NCBI GenBank assembly: GCA_013538855.1 | Contig: JABXJS010000247.1 | Coordinates: 1 to 64,000, forward strand | Direction: 5' to 3' | DNA length: 64,000 nt | Origin: Herpetosiphonaceae bacterium | GTDB lineage: Bacteria; Chloroflexota; Chloroflexia; Chloroflexales; Herpetosiphonaceae | Shown here: positions 15,128-24,400 of the stretch, piece after piece | How the letters are laid out: every line of letters starts with the position of its first letter | How positions within the stretch are numbered: the stretch's first letter is position 1 | Translations under genes and position numbers: made by a program | The notes under the pieces: model-generated | The model's input: only the letters and a program-made list of their open reading frames with translations | What the model was told of the DNA's origin: nothing | The model's database searches: none

Positions 15128-16246
15128 TTGAACCCACATGGCCCCGCCGCCAACCCTGTTTGGGCGGTTGAGCTTAATCACGTCACGAAAACTTTCCACG
15201 GCACAGCCGCCGTTTGTGATGTCAACCTTCGCATCGCAGACGGTGAGTTTTTTTCTCTGCTTGGGCCATCTGGCTGTGGTAAAACAACACTGCTGCGCAT
15301 GATCGCCGGCTTCGAGGCACCCTCAGATGGCAGCATCATCATCGGCGGCACCAGCGTAGGCGATATGCCGCCGCACCGGCGCGATGTCAACACAGTGTTC
15401 CAAAGCTACGCCCTCTTTCCGCACCTCTCGGTGCGCGAAAATGTGGCCTTTGGCCTCCAGATGAAGGGTGTGCCCAAGGCCGAGATCGCCACTCGGGTCC
15501 AAGCGGCGCTGGAGCTTGTTCAGCTGCCCGGCTTCGGAGATCGCAAGCCACGCCAGCTCTCCGGTGGTCAGCAGCAGCGCGTGGCCCTCGCGCGAGCAGT
15601 GATCAACCGCCCCAAGGTGCTCCTGCTCGATGAGCCGCTGGCGGCCCTTGACCTCAAGCTGCGCAAAGAGATGCAGATTGAGCTAAAGATGCTACAGGAG
15701 CGGCTGGGCATCACGTTCATCTTTGTGACCCACGATCAGGAAGAGGCGCTCTCGCTGAGTGATCGCATCGCTGTGATGAACCACGGCAGCGTGCTGCAGG
15801 TCGGCCCGCCAGCCGAGATCTACGAGCGCCCACTGACGCAGTTTGTGGCCGACTTCATCGGCGAGTGCAACTTCCTGCCCGGCAGAGTTACCGCCATCAG
15901 CGACGGCATCGCCGAGGTCGAGACCAGCAGCGCGCTGCGTATTAGCGGCACTGCACCGCAGCCAGTCGCGCCTGGCGATCAGGTAATGATCGCCATCCGC
16001 CCCGAAAAAGTGCGGCTGATCGAGGGCGAGCGCCCAAGCATCAGCAATGCCTTCCCTGTCCAGATCGAGCGCGTCGCCTACATCGGGTCGGACACGCGCA
16101 TTATTGTGCGCCTGCCAGACGGCAGCTCGTTTGACGTGTGGGAGTCCAACACGATCTCCACACTCGACCCGGCGGCCTACTACGCTGCCGGTGACAAGGC
16201 CTGGCTGACCTGGACACCCCAAAACGCCCTCGTACTCACAGAATAG
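15128..16246 (+). CDS. Spermidine/putrescine ABC transporter ATP-binding protein PotA
   Basis: A 372-residue ATPase that powers polyamine uptake. It seems to start with TTG at 15128 behind AAAGGAG. Walker A is GPSGCGKTT, the signature LSGGQQQRVALARA, Walker B VLLLDEPL and the switch His in FVTHDQEEALSLSD. The C-terminal 120 residues form a TOBE domain (VMIAIRPEKVRL). It is first of four genes in the order A-B-C-D, all in one direction with tiny gaps. The family also includes iron and sulfate importers, but the periplasmic partner downstream supports polyamines. Confidence 0.92.
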   Translation: MNPHGPAANPVWAVELNHVTKTFHGTAAVCDVNLRIADGEFFSLLGPSGCGKTTLLRMIAGFEAPSDGSIIIGGTSVGDMPPHRRDVNTVFQSYALFPHLSVRENVAFGLQMKGVPKAEIATRVQAALELVQLPGFGDRKPRQLSGGQQQRVALARAVINRPKVLLLDEPLAALDLKLRKEMQIELKMLQERLGITFIFVTHDQEEALSLSDRIAVMNHGSVLQVGPPAEIYERPLTQFVADFIGECNFLPGRVTAISDGIAEVETSSALRISGTAPQPVAPGDQVMIAIRPEKVRLIEGERPSISNAFPVQIERVAYIGSDTRIIVRLPDGSSFDVWESNTISTLDPAAYYAAGDKAWLTWTPQNALVLTE

Positions 16247-16254
16247 AGGTGCCT

Positions 16255-17118
16255 ATGCTACGTTCCCGACAGGAGCAGCGGCGCGCTTGGTGGCAAGCGA
16301 GTCCCGCTGCGATCTGGCTGGGGCTGTTTTTTTTGGCCCCGCTAGCTCTGATTGTGCTTTATTCGCTCCAGTCACGCGCCAACGACGGCACCGTGCTCTG
16401 GACCTGGACCTGGGCCAACTATGCCCAGCTGATGCGTGACAGCGCCTTCTGGCGCACGCTCTGGCTTTCGATCTGGATCGCGGTGGTGGTTACAGCGATC
16501 ACGCTCGTGATCAGCTATCCGCTGGCCTACTTCATCGCGACGCGCCCGCGCCGCTGGCGCATCGTGCTGCTGTTCGGCATTATGATCCCGTTCTGGACAA
16601 ACTTTCTGGTGCGCATCTATGCCTGGAAGGTACTGCTAGGCAACGCTGGCGTGATCAATCAACTGCTTGAGGGGCTAGGCATGCAGCCGCTGAACCTCAT
16701 CAACAGCAGGCTCGCGGTCATCCTGGCTCTGATCTACGGCGAGTTGCCATACATGGTGCTGCCGCTGTACGCCGCGCTCGAGCGCTTCGACCACACCCAG
16801 ATGGAGGCAGCCTATGATCTGGGAGCGAACCACTGGCGGGCCTTTCGGCGCGTGATGCTGCCCCAGACGATGGCCGGCATTACAGCCGGCGCAATCTTGG
16901 TCTTTATCCCCACCGTCGGCACATTCGCCGTCTCGGACATCCTGGGCGGCACCGAGGGCTTTATGATCGGCAACTTGCTTGATCTGCACTTCCGCACAAC
17001 GCCGAACTGGCCGTATGGATCGGCGATCTCCATGATCTTTATGCTCATGTTGCTTGGAGCGATCTGGCTCTACTTCCGAGTGACCAAGGAGGTGCCTGAT
17101 GGCGAAAACCCTGGCTGA
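16255..17118 (+). CDS. Spermidine/putrescine ABC transporter permease PotB
   Basis: A 287-residue inner-membrane permease with about six membrane segments. AGAGG lies just before ATG at 16255; an in-frame GTG at 16249 is less likely. The EAA loop that docks on PotA is AAYDLGANHWRAFRRVMLPQ, present and canonical. Its 3' end overlaps potC by 20 bases, so the two permease halves are probably translated together. Confidence 0.9.
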   Translation: MLRSRQEQRRAWWQASPAAIWLGLFFLAPLALIVLYSLQSRANDGTVLWTWTWANYAQLMRDSAFWRTLWLSIWIAVVVTAITLVISYPLAYFIATRPRRWRIVLLFGIMIPFWTNFLVRIYAWKVLLGNAGVINQLLEGLGMQPLNLINSRLAVILALIYGELPYMVLPLYAALERFDHTQMEAAYDLGANHWRAFRRVMLPQTMAGITAGAILVFIPTVGTFAVSDILGGTEGFMIGNLLDLHFRTTPNWPYGSAISMIFMLMLLGAIWLYFRVTKEVPDGENPG

Positions 17119-17986
17119 TGCGCGCGCGAATGTCCGCCACGGCGGCGAGCGCCCAGTTACCCGCAAGCGGGTCCCTTGGGGCGCATGGGCGCTGCGTATC
17201 AATGCACTGCTGACCTACATCTTCCTGTATGCACCAATTGTGATTCTGGTGCTCTTTTCGTTTAATGCCGCCAAATTTGGCACGCGCTGGACCGGCTGGA
17301 CCAGCCAGTGGTACCGCGATCTCTGGCAGAGCGAGAAGCTCCAGGCGGCCGCGTGGACCAGCATTAAGGTTGCCAGCATCTCAACGCTCATCGCTACAGC
17401 GATCGGTACGCTGGCAGCGCTGGCGCTGTCGAAAACGCGCTGGCGCGGACGACGCGCCTTCGACAGCGCCATGTACCTGCCGGTGATCATTCCCGATATT
17501 GTGCTGGCGGTGGCCCTGCTTGGTTTCTTTACGCTGAGCTTTCGAGGGCTACAGAGCTGGCTCGGCCTTAATCTCCAGCTGGGGCTAAGCACAGTGATTA
17601 TCGCCCACGTGGCCTTCAACATCTCGTATGTGACCGTCGTGGTGCGCGCAAGCCTGGCAAACTTCGACCAGCGGCTTGAGGAGGCCGCTGCCGATCTTGG
17701 CGCAGCGCCATGGCAAATCTTCTGGCGTATCAAGCTGCCGCTGATTCTCCCAGGCATCCTCGGCGGGGCGCTGCTCGCCTTTACGTTATCGCTTGATGAT
17801 TTTGTGGTAACCTTCTTCGCCCGCGGCCCCGGCGTCAACACCCTGACCACCGAGGTCTACGGGCGCATCAAGCGCTATGTCTCGCCAGAGATTAACGCAA
17901 TTTCAACCGTGATGCTTGTTCTCTCTATGGTCTTGGTTGTCCTGTCGCTGTTCATGCAGCGGCGTCAGTCCAGCCGCACAGTTTAA
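17099..17986 (+). CDS. Spermidine/putrescine ABC transporter permease PotC
   Basis: A 295-residue permease, second half of the channel. AAGGAGG lies in the end of potB, and ATG is at 17099. A basic N-terminal 35 residues leads into six membrane segments (INALLTYIFLYAPIVILVLF first). The EAA loop reads AAADLGAAPWQIFWRIKLPL. A longer N-terminal tail than in E. coli PotC is the only oddity. Confidence 0.9.
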   Translation: MAKTLADARANVRHGGERPVTRKRVPWGAWALRINALLTYIFLYAPIVILVLFSFNAAKFGTRWTGWTSQWYRDLWQSEKLQAAAWTSIKVASISTLIATAIGTLAALALSKTRWRGRRAFDSAMYLPVIIPDIVLAVALLGFFTLSFRGLQSWLGLNLQLGLSTVIIAHVAFNISYVTVVVRASLANFDQRLEEAAADLGAAPWQIFWRIKLPLILPGILGGALLAFTLSLDDFVVTFFARGPGVNTLTTEVYGRIKRYVSPEINAISTVMLVLSMVLVVLSLFMQRRQSSRTV

Positions 17987-17996
17987 GGAGGCTTGA

Positions 17997-19133
17997 ATGC
18001 ACAGCAAACGTTGGATGTGTGGATTGCTGCTTGTTTTTGTGTTGGCCGCCTGTGGCACGAACGCCACGCCAACCAGCACGCCCGCTGCCGCAACCAGTGC
18101 AGCGCCCACCCCAGCTTCAGATACCAATACCAGCGACAGCGTCGATCGCTCCAAGCTCGCAGAGGAGCTGCATGTGTTCGCCTGGGGCGAGTACATCCCC
18201 GAGGAGGTCGTTGCGGCCTTTGAGCATGAGTACAACGTGAAGGTCACGGTCGACACGTACTCATCAAACGAAGAGATGGCCGCCAAGGTGCGCGCCGGCA
18301 GCTCTGGCTACGACATCGTGCAGCCCTCTGACTATATGGTGGCGCTGCTCGCCGAGGGCGGCTATCTTGCCGAGATTAATCCGGCCAATATCCCGAATCT
18401 GCACAATATCGACCCCGCGAACATGGGCCTCTACTACGATCCTGACAACAAGTACTCGGTGCCCTACCTGTGGGGCACCACTGGCATCGCCTTTGATACA
18501 ACCGCTGTTGAGCCAGCCCCCGACAGCTGGGCGATCCTGTTCGATCCGGCCAAGCTCGAGCCGTACAAAAACCGCACCAGCATGCTCAATGACGAGCGCG
18601 AGGTCATCGGCGCTGCGCTGCGCTACCTCGGCAAGGATCAAAACTCGGCTGATGCCGCCGATCTGGCGGCCGCGAAAGCACTGTTGACCGCTCAGAAGCC
18701 GCTGCTGGCCAAGTACAACAGCGACAACGTCTACCAAGACCTCGCATCAGGCGAGATTATCCTGGCCCAGGCCTGGAGCGGCGACACTGGCCTGGCGATG
18801 ATCGATAACCCGAACATCGGCTGGGTCATTCCCAAAGAGGGCGGTGTGATCTGGCAGGACAACCTGGCCATCCTCAAAGAAACGCCAAACCAGTACACCG
18901 CCGAGACATTCATCAACTTCTTGCTGCGGCCCGAGATCGGCGCACAGATCGCCGAGTTTACCGGCTACCTAACGCCCAACACCGCTGCTGCACCGCTGGT
19001 CAGCGACCAACTCAAGCAGATCTACCAGATCATCCAGCCCGATGCGGCAACCCGCCAGCGCCTCGACTGGCTGCGCAAGGGAGCCAACGCCACCGCCTTC
19101 TCGGACGTGTGGGCGCAGGTCAAGTCCAACTAA
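17997..19133 (+). CDS. Polyamine-binding lipoprotein PotD
   Basis: A 378-residue solute-binding protein. The signal peptide ends in the lipobox LAAC with lipid-bearing Cys19, followed by a Thr/Ala/Pro-rich spacer to about residue 50, so it is tethered outside the membrane. The mature part begins LHVFAWGEYIPEEVVAAFE, typical of the PotD/PotF group, with YDIVQPSDYMVALLAEGGYL and YLWGTTGIAFD, which line the polyamine pocket. It is last in the potABCD operon, behind TAAGGAGG, and a strong hairpin follows. Confidence 0.92.
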   Translation: MHSKRWMCGLLLVFVLAACGTNATPTSTPAAATSAAPTPASDTNTSDSVDRSKLAEELHVFAWGEYIPEEVVAAFEHEYNVKVTVDTYSSNEEMAAKVRAGSSGYDIVQPSDYMVALLAEGGYLAEINPANIPNLHNIDPANMGLYYDPDNKYSVPYLWGTTGIAFDTTAVEPAPDSWAILFDPAKLEPYKNRTSMLNDEREVIGAALRYLGKDQNSADAADLAAAKALLTAQKPLLAKYNSDNVYQDLASGEIILAQAWSGDTGLAMIDNPNIGWVIPKEGGVIWQDNLAILKETPNQYTAETFINFLLRPEIGAQIAEFTGYLTPNTAAAPLVSDQLKQIYQIIQPDAATRQRLDWLRKGANATAFSDVWAQVKSN

Positions 19134-19154
19134 GCACCACCTCTGTCCAGCGGA

Positions 19155-19187
19155 TGAAGAGCCGTCGCCAACCAGCGCGGCTCTTCA
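19155..19187 (+). terminator. Hairpin after potD
   Basis: TGAAGAGCCG (19155-19164) and CGGCTCTTCA (19178-19187) pair perfectly over 10 bases. There is no U run after it, so termination may be partial or the stem may protect the mRNA end. Confidence 0.5.
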
Positions 19188-19206
19188 CGGATTCTTCACC
19201 AGTCGA

Positions 19207-19215
19207 TGCTACAAT
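19207..19215 (+). promoter_or_regulatory. Extended -10 promoter of the two-component genes
   Basis: TGCTACAAT, an extended -10 box, 42 bases upstream of the response-regulator ATG; RNA would start near 19222. No clear -35. Confidence 0.5.
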
Positions 19216-19257
19216 AGAGTCAGCCGCCCACCTGATCTGACACGATAGAGGTACGCT

Positions 19258-19941
19258 ATGGCTCAGACGATTTTGATCATCGAGGACGAGCGCAAGATCG
19301 CCGTCGGCCTACAAAATTATCTTGAGAGCGCCGGATACACGACCTTCAGCGCCAGCGATGGCCTGACTGGCCTGCAGATGGCGCGGCGCGAGCGGCCTGA
19401 CCTGATCTTGCTTGATGTGATGCTGCCAGGCATGGACGGCTTTAGCATCTGCCGCACACTGCGGGCTGAGTCGAGTGTGCCCATCATTATGTTGACTGCT
19501 CGCGTCGAAGAAGTCGATACGCTGCTCGGTCTGGAGCTAGGGGCCGACGACTACATCGCCAAGCCCTTCTCGCCGCGGCAGGTGGTGGCGCGGATTAAGG
19601 CGGTGCTGCGGCGCGCCGGTGGCGAGCTTCAGCCACCAGAGGTGCTGCGAAAAGCCGATGTTGAGATTGATCTCCAGCGGCGCAGCGTCAGCGTGCAGGG
19701 AGCTGAGATCACCAGCCTCACACCAACCGAGTTCGATCTGCTGGCCACGCTGATGCGCAACGCCGGCCGGCCGCAAACACGCGGGATGCTGCTGGAGTCG
19801 CTGCAGAGCCATATCAGCGAGGCGTATGATCGCACGATCGACGCGCATATCAAGAACCTACGGCGCAAAATCGAGCCAGATGCCGCCAACCCGCAGTACA
19901 TCGTGACCGTCTTCGGCGTTGGCTATAAGTTTGCCGAGTAG
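19258..19941 (+). CDS. OmpR/PhoB-family response regulator
   Basis: A 227-residue transcription factor. The receiver domain (1-120) has the acidic pair in IIEDERK, phosphoacceptor Asp53 in LILLDVMLPGMDG, and the switch Thr and Lys in MLTARVEE and YIAKPFSP. The C-terminal winged helix (130-225; LTPTEFDLLATLMRNAGRPQ) is of the OmpR type, which binds direct repeats with an 11-base period. The kinase gene follows 105 bases later. Such a repeat lies before the secreted nuclease at 21478-25500, which converges on this pair, making it a possible target. Confidence 0.93.
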   Translation: MAQTILIIEDERKIAVGLQNYLESAGYTTFSASDGLTGLQMARRERPDLILLDVMLPGMDGFSICRTLRAESSVPIIMLTARVEEVDTLLGLELGADDYIAKPFSPRQVVARIKAVLRRAGGELQPPEVLRKADVEIDLQRRSVSVQGAEITSLTPTEFDLLATLMRNAGRPQTRGMLLESLQSHISEAYDRTIDAHIKNLRRKIEPDAANPQYIVTVFGVGYKFAE

Positions 19942-20046
19942 CCCAGCGGCAATGTCACGCGGTCGTGTAGCCGGCGAGCGCGCGCATGCGCACCAGCGCA
20001 AGGGCCGCTAGCAGGGAGCAACGCTTAAGCACAGCGCTGATCATCT

Positions 20047-21408
20047 ATGAACCTTCGCACAAAACTTATTTTGACGCACACCGTTGTGGCGCTGATCGCC
20101 GCCGTGCTGGTGGCGCTGATCGCCAGCGTTACGGTCAATCGCTACTTTGTCCAGCTGGCCAACGCCCAGGCGCGCGCCGAGGCTGAGCTATACGCCGAGC
20201 CGCTGGCCTACTGCTATGCGCTCAACAATGGCTGGCCAAACCGCCTGAACGAGTGCCTGCGCCCTGGTCGCGGCATACGCCCGGCGCTCGCGCCCGACAG
20301 CAACCGCCGCACCGTCGTGGCCGACGCATCTGGCACGATTATTTTTGACCCTGGCGGCCACCGCGAGGGCAAAAAGCTCCCAGCCAACGCGCTCAACCGT
20401 GGCACACTGATCAAGGTGGGCGATCAGGTGGTAGGCAGCGTGATCGTCGAGCCGAACACTGGTCAATATGGGGCCGCCGAAGATCAATTTATTAAGCTTG
20501 TGCGCCGCAGCGTGCTGCTTGGCAGTATTGGCACCGCCGTGCTCGCATCGCTGATCGCAGCCATGCTCTCGCTGCGCGTGACACGCTCGCTGCGCACGCT
20601 CACCGGCGCGGCCTACCGCCTAGCCCAAGGCGACCGCAGCGCACGCGTTCCCGTCCATAACAACGATGAGGTCGGCGAGCTGAGCCACGCCTTCAACACC
20701 ATGAGCGACGCCCTAGAGCGCAGCGAGTCCGTGCGGCGCCAGATGGTCGCGGACATCGCCCACGAGCTACGCACGCCGCTGAGCGTGCTCCAGCTAGAGC
20801 TAGAGAGCCTGGAGGATGGCGTAACTCAGCCTACGCCTGAGGTCATCCGCTCGCTTGGCGAAGAGGTTGAGCTGCTCAAGCACCTTATCACCGACCTGCG
20901 CACGCTATCGCTGGCGGATGCTGGCCAGCTGCCACTGAACATGAGCGCTGTCGATATTCAGCCCCAGGTTGACCGTCTGCTCGCCCGCATGCAAGGCCCG
21001 GCCCGCGATAAAAACATCACGCTGACCGCGCAGGTTGCCGCCGACCTGCCACCGATTTACGCCGACGCCGCCCGCCTGCAGCAGGTGATCGGCAACTTGC
21101 TGCAGAATGCCATTCGCTACACGCCAGCAGGCGGCAGCGTCATGCTAGAGATTAAGCAGCGCCAGCAGCAGGTTGTCTGGGTTGTGCGCGACAGCGGGCC
21201 TGGCTTTGATCCCGCTGAGGCACAGGCGATCTTCGAGCGCTTTTACCGCAGCGACCGGGCGCGCGCGCGGCACACCGGCGGCAGCGGCTTGGGGCTGGCG
21301 ATTGTGCGCAGCCTGACCCAGGCGATGCAGGGCCAAGTTTGGGCCGAAAGCCAGCCAGGCCAGGGGGCAACCTTCACCGTCGCGCTGCCGATTGCCGCGA
21401 CAGTCTAA
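20047..21408 (+). CDS. Membrane sensor histidine kinase
   Basis: A 453-residue kinase. Segments: TM1 about 9-30, an extracytoplasmic sensor of about 125 residues, TM2 about 156-178, HAMP 178-232 (RSLRTLTGAAYRLAQGDRSA), HisKA with phospho-His239 in ADIAHELRTPLSVL, and HATPase with N box NLLQNAIRYTPAGG, G1 DSGPGFDP and G2 GGSGLGLAIV. All active residues are present. It resembles BaeS-type kinases in layout. It partners the response regulator just upstream. The signal is unknown; the sensor domain has no recognised fold. No strong ribosome binding site is near the ATG. Confidence 0.92.
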   Translation: MNLRTKLILTHTVVALIAAVLVALIASVTVNRYFVQLANAQARAEAELYAEPLAYCYALNNGWPNRLNECLRPGRGIRPALAPDSNRRTVVADASGTIIFDPGGHREGKKLPANALNRGTLIKVGDQVVGSVIVEPNTGQYGAAEDQFIKLVRRSVLLGSIGTAVLASLIAAMLSLRVTRSLRTLTGAAYRLAQGDRSARVPVHNNDEVGELSHAFNTMSDALERSESVRRQMVADIAHELRTPLSVLQLELESLEDGVTQPTPEVIRSLGEEVELLKHLITDLRTLSLADAGQLPLNMSAVDIQPQVDRLLARMQGPARDKNITLTAQVAADLPPIYADAARLQQVIGNLLQNAIRYTPAGGSVMLEIKQRQQQVVWVVRDSGPGFDPAEAQAIFERFYRSDRARARHTGGSGLGLAIVRSLTQAMQGQVWAESQPGQGATFTVALPIAATV

Positions 21409-21424
21409 GCTACTGATTAAAGCG

Positions 21425-21457
21425 AGCGGCCCGTGGATCAGTGATCCACGGGCCGCT
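21425..21457. terminator. Bidirectional hairpin between kinase and nuclease genes
   Basis: A 16-base inverted repeat, AGCGGCCCGTGGATCA (21425-21440) and its complement (21442-21457), lies between two convergent stops. U tracts are weak on both sides, but the stem is very stable and placed to stop both transcripts. Confidence 0.7.
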
Positions 21458-21477
21458 GACGTCTGGACGGACTAGCG

Positions 21478-24400
21478 CTACTTGAGCACCAGCGGCAACA
21501 ATACCCGATAGCTCGGGGCTGTGCCCACATTCACATCGGGTGCGGTCAAGGTATACGTGATACCCTCGGCGACCAGCGTGGCTGTGTTGCTAATGATGCC
21601 CGCGAAGGTCGGCGCAACCTGAACTGTGATGTGATAGGTGATCTGGCTATCAGCATCGATCAAGCCCGTCGCCGTCACCGTCTGACCATTGACGGTCATG
21701 CCGGGAGCGTCGAGCACGGTCAAGTTGGCGTCGAGCACATCGGTGAGGGCGAAGGTTGTGCTCATCGAGCCAGTGTTGGAGACGTTGAGCGTGTAGGTGA
21801 AGACCTCGCCGCCCATCACATTCAGGCTGCTCACCGTCTTGCTGGACGCGCTCAGGTCAGAGCTGGGCAGCGGGATGACCGTCACCGCTGGCGAGGTGAG
21901 CGTGTAGGTAACGCCATCAGCCACCACCTGCGCAATGTTGGTGATCGAGCCAGCGAACGACGGATCAGTGCGCACCTCGATCTTGTAGGTGATCTGGCTG
22001 TTGGCATTGACCGTATCGGAGGCCGTCACGGTCTGGCCGTTGATGGTCATGCCAGGTGCGCTGACAATCACCAAGTCGCTATCGAGCACATCGGTGAAGG
22101 CGAAGGTCGTCGCCGCCGTGCCTGAGTTCGAAATAGCGATCGTGTAGGTGAAGACATCGCCAGCTACCACATTGAGGTCGCTGGGCAGCTTGCTGGAGCC
22201 GCTCAGATCGGACGAGCCGCCCTGAGCAGTCACAATCACTGGATCAGCGTTGAGTGTGTATGTCGCGCCGTTGGCCGAGACCGTGGCGGAGTTATTAATG
22301 GTGCCACCGAAGCTGGTTGAGGTGTTGACAGCGACGGTGTAGACCACCGCGCTGTTGGCAGCAACGGTGCCGCTGGCGCTGAGCGTCTGGCCGTTGACGG
22401 TCATGCCAGGCGCGCTAACCACGTTCAGGTTGAAATCAAGCACATCCGTCACCATGTACGTGGTGCTCATCGTGCCCGAGTTGGAGATGGTGATGGTGTA
22501 GGTGAACACATCGCCGGCATTAACCGCACTGGTGTTGACCGTCTTGGATGAGCCGCTTAGGTCAACCGTGCCGCCCTGAACCGCGAAGGTGAAGCGAGCG
22601 ACCTGCGGATCGTGATCGCTGACGCCACGTGCACCGTCGCCCTCATAGTCGGCGGGCCAGTCGGCGTTGACGTGGGCCGCGCGCATCGTGACCAGCGTCG
22701 CGCTCAGCGATTCGGTGATGAACAGGTGATCGAGGGTCTGGGTCTGGCCCTGGAACTCGTAGCTGTAGGCGCTCGACGGTGCCTCGGCCACCAGGACATC
22801 CCACAGGTTATTGAGGCCCTGATCGTAGAGGCCGCCAAGCTGATCGGATTGGCCGGGGGCCGGGAACGGATCATCGGGGCGCGGGAAGACGTTCAGGTCG
22901 CCGCCGACCACAACCTTGACAGCGGGATTGATTTCTTCCTGCAGCTCGTTAACGATGGCGGCATCGTAGTTGGCCTGCTCGGTGCGCTGCTCGACACGGC
23001 CATCGGGGCCGCTGCTGAAGTGGTTGGCGATCACGTACAGGTCAACCGAGTCGCCCTGGTTCAGGCCATCGCGCCAGATGCGGAACAGACCGACCTGCGG
23101 CGAGCGGGTGTAGATGTTGTTGCCATCGGTCGAGCCACCGACAAAGTCTGGCAGCGTCGCGTTCAGCGATTTGGGGTTCTGGATGTCGGCGTTGAACTCC
23201 AGCGGAATCGCGCTTGAGTCGTAGGACAGGGTGGGCGACATGCCCAGCACCGGATCGCCGACGGCGGGCAGCAGTTCAACGCGGTCGGTGCGATAGAGGA
23301 AGGCCGAGACAATGCCGCGGTCGTCAGCGCCATCGCGGTCGTTGGCGGCATCATAGGCCGGGCCACCCTGAGCCGCGATGACCAGCGCCAGCTCCTGCAG
23401 CGTGTCGGGCTTGCCATCGGCGTTATCCTGGGTGCCGCAGACCAGCGCGCCGTTATCAACCGAGCAGATGTCCTGATCCTCGGCCTCCTCGATCGTGAGG
23501 ATGTCGGGGGCGTGCAGATCGGTGATCACCTGAGTGGCGATGCCATCGAGGTGATCGAGGTACGCCTGCTCGCTGGTTGGCACGTAGTCAAACGGCGGGG
23601 TGACGCCGGGGCAGCCAGCATTGCCAGCGAAGTCACAGCCATCGTTGGGATCATCGCGGAAGTCGTACAGGTTCTCGACGTTGTAGGTTGAGATACTGTA
23701 CTCCTGGCCGCGATCAAACGGCTGCGGCGGGTTGTTGAGCGCAGGATCGAGGCCGTGAACCAGCTGCGGCTGCTCCGTAACCTGGATCATGTACTTGTTG
23801 AACGAGTAGTAGACACCACCAGAAAGCGTGTTGGTGATCGTGTCGTAGGTGCGGGCGGGAGCCAGCAGCGCGGTGCTGTCGTTAACGGTGTCCTTGATGC
23901 CTAAGCTGGCCATCAAGATGCGGAAGCCGTTGCCATCGTCGAACAGCTGGCCAGGATTGTTGTCGCAGGGATGCGCATCACGGTAGACGCGCTCGGCGTA
24001 GGGGCTGGTGCAGGTGGTTAGCTGCACATCATCGCGGACAACCCAGACCTCGGCGTCGTAGGTGCTGCCGAAGACATCGCGGCCGCCGACGACCTCGGTG
24101 TTGGCCGGAATCTGGCCGCGCATACCCTCGTGGCGCTCCCAGTAGAGATAGGCGTCGCTGAGGAGAGCTGGCGGATTGACATCGAAGCCAGGCACCTCGG
24201 CGTCAACATCCACATTGCTGCGGATGACCACCACATTGCTCACGCTGGAAAGCTGGGTCAGATAGAAGTACTCGGCAACACGCGAGGTGATGATGATCTC
24301 ATCGCCAACCTGCGGCGTGTAGCCGGCCACGGTGCCGCTGCTGCCAGCGAACACGAAGATACCGTCGGAGGTGTTCGGGTCGCTGTCGGCGGTGGCGGCG

